A program made the translations under genes and the position numbers. The notes beneath the pieces are model-generated. The model worked only from the letters and a program-made list of their open reading frames with translations, had not been told where the DNA came from and ran no database searches. From Candidatus Moranbacteria bacterium CG_4_8_14_3_um_filter_34_16 (GTDB lineage Bacteria > Patescibacteriota > Minisyncoccia > Moranbacterales > UBA2206), in the NCBI GenBank assembly GCA_002782345.1, contig PFHO01000041.1, forward strand, positions 1 to 9,068: DNA of 9,068 nt. The letters are read 5' to 3'. Positions within the stretch are counted from its first letter, which is position 1; each line of letters begins with the position of its first letter. Below are positions 6,351-9,068 of this stretch, one piece after another.

Positions 6351-7348
6351 ATCTGTTCCCATTTAAAATTCTTATTTCCGAAATGTCCCCATTTTGCTGT
6401 CTCCTGATAAATCGGTCTTTTAAGATCAAGAAATTTTATAATCCCCTGCGGTGTTAAATCAGGTATATTTTTTAAACCGCCAATATTTATATTTACAGTC
6501 CTATCCATTTTTTTACCTTGAACAGTAACCATAACAGGCTCTGCAACCCCAATAGAATATGCTATTTTTACCAAAGCATTATCTAAATCAAATTCTTTAA
6601 CCATTCTCTTCGCCAAATACCGTGCCATATATGCCGCCGATCTATCTACTTTTGATGGATCCTTACCGCTAAAAGCCCCTCCCCCGAGTGGTATCTGCGG
6701 GCCATAATTATCAACAACAAGTTTCCTGCCTGTTAATCCAGTATCAGCAATCAACCCTCCAACCTCAAATTTACCTGTTGGATTAAAATAATATTCTTTT
6801 ATTTTATGATCCAAAATCTTCTCTACTACACTCTGCCCGATCGGTGTTTTTGTTGTTTGAACTGATAAAACAACAGTCTCAACCTCTCCCTTATCATTTA
6901 ACGTAACCTGACATTTTCCGTCAGGCCCATATCCTTTAAATTTACTTACAGCTTTTGCAAGTTTTCTCGCTAATACCAGTTCCTTTGGCAACATTTCTTC
7001 TGTTTCATTTGTTGCATAACCAACCATTATTCCCTGATCACCTGCTCCACCGTCATCAACCCCCTGTGCAATATCCGGTGATTGCTTCACAACATTTGTA
7101 AAAATACCAATCTCATCCTTGTAACCTAAATCCGAATAAACTTGACTCGCAATTTCTTCAATCTCAATGTTTGCTTTTGATGTAACCTCTCCCATAATTA
7201 CTAACTTGCCGTGACCTCCCATTGTCTCAATGGCCACTCTTGAATCAGGATCCTCGGCTAAATATGCATCCAATATCGCATCTGATATCTGGTCGCATAA
7301 TTTATCAGGGTGTCCGTCAAACACTACTTCCGCTGTTCTAAACTCCAT
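6347..7348 (-). CDS. metK: S-adenosylmethionine synthetase, compact phage form
   Basis: This 333-aa enzyme should make S-adenosylmethionine from methionine and ATP in the cytoplasm. Signature motifs are present in order: GHPDK at 12-16, QSPDI at 89-93, GAGDQG at 101-106, NPTGKF at 189-194, GLTGRK at 204-209, and GGGAFSGKDPSKVDRS at 222-237. Residues matching the E. coli catalytic set are conserved: H13, D15, K145, K209, K229, K233 and D235. It is about 50 residues shorter than E. coli MetK (384 aa): the loop before QSPDI, the segment between QSPDI and GAGDQG, and the middle domain are trimmed, and it ends right after GHFGNKNFKWE. All deletions spare the active site, so it looks functional rather than decayed. 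ATG at 7348 has AAGGAG 8 nt upstream, 2 nt after the preceding stop. The methyltransferase downstream in the same array is an obvious consumer of its product. Confidence 0.95.
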   Translation of the reverse strand: MEFRTAEVVFDGHPDKLCDQISDAILDAYLAEDPDSRVAIETMGGHGKLVIMGEVTSKANIEIEEIASQVYSDLGYKDEIGIFTNVVKQSPDIAQGVDDGGAGDQGIMVGYATNETEEMLPKELVLARKLAKAVSKFKGYGPDGKCQVTLNDKGEVETVVLSVQTTKTPIGQSVVEKILDHKIKEYYFNPTGKFEVGGLIADTGLTGRKLVVDNYGPQIPLGGGAFSGKDPSKVDRSAAYMARYLAKRMVKEFDLDNALVKIAYSIGVAEPVMVTVQGKKMDRTVNINIGGLKNIPDLTPQGIIKFLDLKRPIYQETAKWGHFGNKNFKWEQI

Positions 7349-7350
7349 TT

Positions 7351-8406
7351 TTATTTCTCCTTTTTTATTAACTCATTAAATAATTCTTCATAAATCGGTT
7401 TTTGTTTTTCCCAAGATAATATATCACCTAAATGCTTTGCAACATCATTTTCAATCGTTGCTTCCTCTTCATTCATATTTGCAAACTCTATAATATACTT
7501 TGCTAAAAGATTTTCCGGCGCATCATAAATATCAACGACTGATCTTGGCTCAAATTGGCTTATCTTTTGTGCAGGTACCAACCAATTCATCGGCAAAAAT
7601 TCATTATTGGGCGAAATGTCTGTCATCAAAACCGGCATCCCACAACTCAATGCTTCTTGCATTGGCAAACATAAACCACCGTAACGTCTCGACATAATTA
7701 AAAAATCATACCCATTATAACTATCCCAATAATTATCAAGGTTGCGATTATCTATTTTTATTCTGCTATCACCTAATCCTGAAACGAGGTTTTTTAATTC
7801 TTTTCCCTTCTCTTCATTCTGCACCCTGACAGTTAATGTGATATCTTTCTTTGAAACTTTTGTAAAAGCCCTGATAGTATTTAATGTTCCATTACGATCG
7901 TGCGCGGCCGGATTACCCATAATATGTAAGAAGTTTTTAAACTGCTTGATATCCCTTGGCGGTAGTTTTTCCCTATTGACTGGAACGTGCAACAACCTTC
8001 TTTTTTCTGGGTATGGGAATTTGTCCCACTCCCATCTTGATGGCGCCGCAAACAATGTTGGCTTCGGTAATTCTGGCCTATTTATATAATCCAAAAACTC
8101 CCAATTGAATTGCTGTATTGTTTTAACCCCGCGATCCTCTGCCATTTTGTATAGATTATAGTTCAATGGTGTTTCCATACAGAAAATCACGTCTAACCCC
8201 TTTACAAAACCGTATATCTCTTCATCAGTAGGAAACCCATTTGTGATGCAAAACGCCCCGGGGAACCGCTCGTGGTGCGTCTGATAGCCATTGAATTTAG
8301 ATATATCAATCAACATCACCTTTTCGCAAGGAATATGATTATAAAATTCCTGTGATTGAATCCCCAGTCCTGTATTTGTAGAGTATGCCAATAAACCTAT
8401 TCTCAT
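7351..8406 (-). CDS. GT-B-fold glycosyltransferase, GT4-like
   Basis: This 351-aa protein probably transfers a sugar from a nucleotide-sugar donor. The N-terminal half begins with MRIGLLAYSTNTGLG, a first beta strand and glycine loop typical of GT-B enzymes, and contains APSRWEWDKF at 121-130, the family's usual end-of-domain segment. The C-terminal donor-binding half has LHIMGNPAAHDRNGT at 160-174 and the diagnostic region SRRYGGLCLPMQEALSCGMPVLMTD at 239-263 (given here only for its key residues: G243-G244, E251, G256, P258), equivalent to the E-x7-E motif of GT4 enzymes with Y/G replacing the first part. No membrane segments are seen. ATG at 8406 has GGGAG 8 nt upstream. It precedes metK by 2 nt and follows the 80-aa orphan by 39 nt. 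The acceptor is unknown; virion protein, modified DNA or host surface polysaccharide are all possible. Confidence 0.88.
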   Translation of the reverse strand: MRIGLLAYSTNTGLGIQSQEFYNHIPCEKVMLIDISKFNGYQTHHERFPGAFCITNGFPTDEEIYGFVKGLDVIFCMETPLNYNLYKMAEDRGVKTIQQFNWEFLDYINRPELPKPTLFAAPSRWEWDKFPYPEKRRLLHVPVNREKLPPRDIKQFKNFLHIMGNPAAHDRNGTLNTIRAFTKVSKKDITLTVRVQNEEKGKELKNLVSGLGDSRIKIDNRNLDNYWDSYNGYDFLIMSRRYGGLCLPMQEALSCGMPVLMTDISPNNEFLPMNWLVPAQKISQFEPRSVVDIYDAPENLLAKYIIEFANMNEEEATIENDVAKHLGDILSWEKQKPIYEELFNELIKKEK

Positions 8407-8445
8407 CTTTTTGTCTCCCTTAATTTAAAATTCTTTACTCCTCCT
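8407..8445 (-). other. Purine-rich 39-nt intergenic leader before the GT4-like gene
   Basis: This is the longest fully untranslated gap in the window. On the minus strand it carries the GGGAG ribosome-binding site of the glycosyltransferase and, at its upstream edge (8438-8447), a second AAAGGAGGAG run that has no usable start codon at the right distance. No hairpin terminator or promoter is evident. Confidence 0.4.
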
Positions 8446-8688
8446 TTAATTAATCTCCTCAATTTCAAACTCTGGTGGTAATAAGAATAATTTTTTTATT
8501 TTATATTTAGCATTACCATATTTCTTCTGCATCTTCTTCCTAATATCCTGCCTCGCCTTCTTCTGACTTTTAAACTCTGCTATACTTACCAAAAGTTTAT
8601 TTTGCTTGATCAACAAAACCTCTGTATAAAAAATCTTTCTATCTCCAACGGTAGTCTCTTTAATATTTAGGGTCTTTTTTTCTGCCAT
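8446..8688 (-). CDS. Hypothetical 80-aa basic protein
   Basis: I do not recognise this protein. It is lysine-rich, with a likely beta-strand N-terminal half (KETTVGDRKIFYTEVLLIK) and a central amphipathic, highly charged helix (KSQKKARQDIRKKMQKKYG, about residues 40-58), then a short acidic tail. It has no cysteines, signal peptide or membrane segment. The ATG at 8688 has AAAGGAG upstream with an 11-nt spacer, somewhat long, and the gene overlaps the preceding one by 29 nt. Its location between two glycosyltransferase genes suggests an accessory role there, but nothing in the sequence shows one. Single-strand continuity and a good ribosome-binding site support it being a real gene. Confidence 0.65.
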   Translation of the reverse strand: MAEKKTLNIKETTVGDRKIFYTEVLLIKQNKLLVSIAEFKSQKKARQDIRKKMQKKYGNAKYKIKKLFLLPPEFEIEEIN

Positions 8689-9068
8689 CTATGTGATAAC
8701 TCCTTTTTATATTGTCACCTTCCGGTGTATAAATCCAAACCCTCCAATCATACCATCCCAATATCCCATCCTTGCAAGCCTCAATCAATCTTCCGTAAAC
8801 AACATCTTCAATCATTGTTTTATCACCTGTAAAATATCTATCTAACATATTTTGATAAAAAACTTTAGATGCCAGATGAGGCCTCTGTGACCATTGCATA
8901 GTCCTCCTCATCGATACGCCTTCCACTATTTTATTTTCGTGATCAAACATTAAATACTCGTGATCCGGCAATATCATAGCCTCGTGATGAAATCTTATAA
9001 CATTCGCTTCACCTTTTAAAATAACTTCCTCCAGTTTTTCCCACTCAATATCACAATCACTAACCACT
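8660..9068 (-). CDS. Probable glycosyltransferase, C-terminal part (cut by window edge)
   Basis: The open frame runs to the window edge with about 136 codons visible. The GTG at 9067-9065 at the very edge is likely an internal valine, so the true start lies outside. The visible part resembles the C-terminal half of small GT-A-type enzymes found in phages: a DCDIEWE acidic segment, TMQWSQRPHLASKVFY, then MIEDVVYGRLIEAC (the conserved E-D before a helix), and an ending like GDNIKRSYHIDGR. The equivalent of the S-x-x-P-H-L and E-D features helps place the acceptor and catalytic base in such enzymes. The stop (8662-8660) overlaps the next gene by 29 nt. The donor-binding N-terminus is not seen, so the call is from fragmentary resemblance; it would be the third glycosyltransferase in this block. 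Confidence 0.6.
   Translation of the reverse strand, partial: VVSDCDIEWEKLEEVILKGEANVIRFHHEAMILPDHEYLMFDHENKIVEGVSMRRTMQWSQRPHLASKVFYQNMLDRYFTGDKTMIEDVVYGRLIEACKDGILGWYDWRVWIYTPEGDNIKRSYHIDGRKKDPKY

Noticed and set aside
7742..8089. Plus-strand open frame of 115 aa opposite the GT4-like glycosyltransferase
   Set aside because: It is antisense to conserved glycosyltransferase sequence and has hydrophobic, low-information composition typical of a shadow frame.
8261..8280. CCCCGGGG palindrome as a regulatory or attachment site
   Set aside because: It lies within the coding sequence of the GT4-like enzyme, is explained by the Phe-Pro-Gly-Ala codons, and has no partner copy.
8438..8447. Strong AAAGGAGGAG run suggesting an extra small gene before the GT4-like gene
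   Set aside because: No ATG, GTG or TTG follows at a usable distance, and the nearest ATT-started frame stops after three codons. It is probably just purine-rich sequence.

Overview
This window is a segment of a tailed double-stranded DNA bacteriophage (or prophage) genome. Every gene I can support lies on the minus strand, so transcription runs from the high-coordinate end to the low-coordinate end. Genes are packed almost without gaps: most junctions are overlaps, 1-3 nt spacers or ATGA stop/start overlaps, and the longest non-coding gaps are about 40 nt. The DNA is clearly AT-rich, the standard code with TAA/TGA stops fits, and ribosome-binding sites of the AAGGAG/AGGAGG type are clear. 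This points to a bacterial host, but the host cannot be named from this sequence. There are no tRNAs, insertion sequences, CRISPR arrays or convincing terminators.

In transcription order, the upstream half (9068 to about 5225) is a modification/accessory block. It holds the C-terminal part of a probable glycosyltransferase cut by the window edge, an 80-aa basic orphan, a GT-B (GT4-like) glycosyltransferase, a compact but catalytically complete S-adenosylmethionine synthetase (MetK), a 48-aa small ORF coupled to metK by ATGA, a GT-A-type glycosyltransferase that seems to start at an ATA codon behind a perfect AGGAGG, and a 68-aa orphan.

The downstream half (5223 to 1) is the packaging/head-assembly module. 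It holds a ParB-like/DNA methyltransferase fusion, the terminase small and large subunits, and a 690-aa fusion of an HK97-type portal protein with a Mu-F/SPP1-gp7-type minor head domain. At the window edge is the start of a small CxxC protein resembling the Mu Com zinc-finger family.

The most interesting points are these. (1) An A10-G7 tract sits at the portal/Mu-F junction and contains an in-frame A_AAA_AAG heptamer; either shifted frame stops within a few codons, so one gene could make portal-only and portal-Mu-F proteins, much as dnaX makes gamma and tau. (2) metK and a DNA methyltransferase lie in the same gene array, suggesting the phage makes its own SAM for DNA modification. (3) A glycosyltransferase has a non-canonical ATA start. 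(4) A 17-nt extended -10-like element, 16/17 identical, lies just upstream of both terS and the portal gene.
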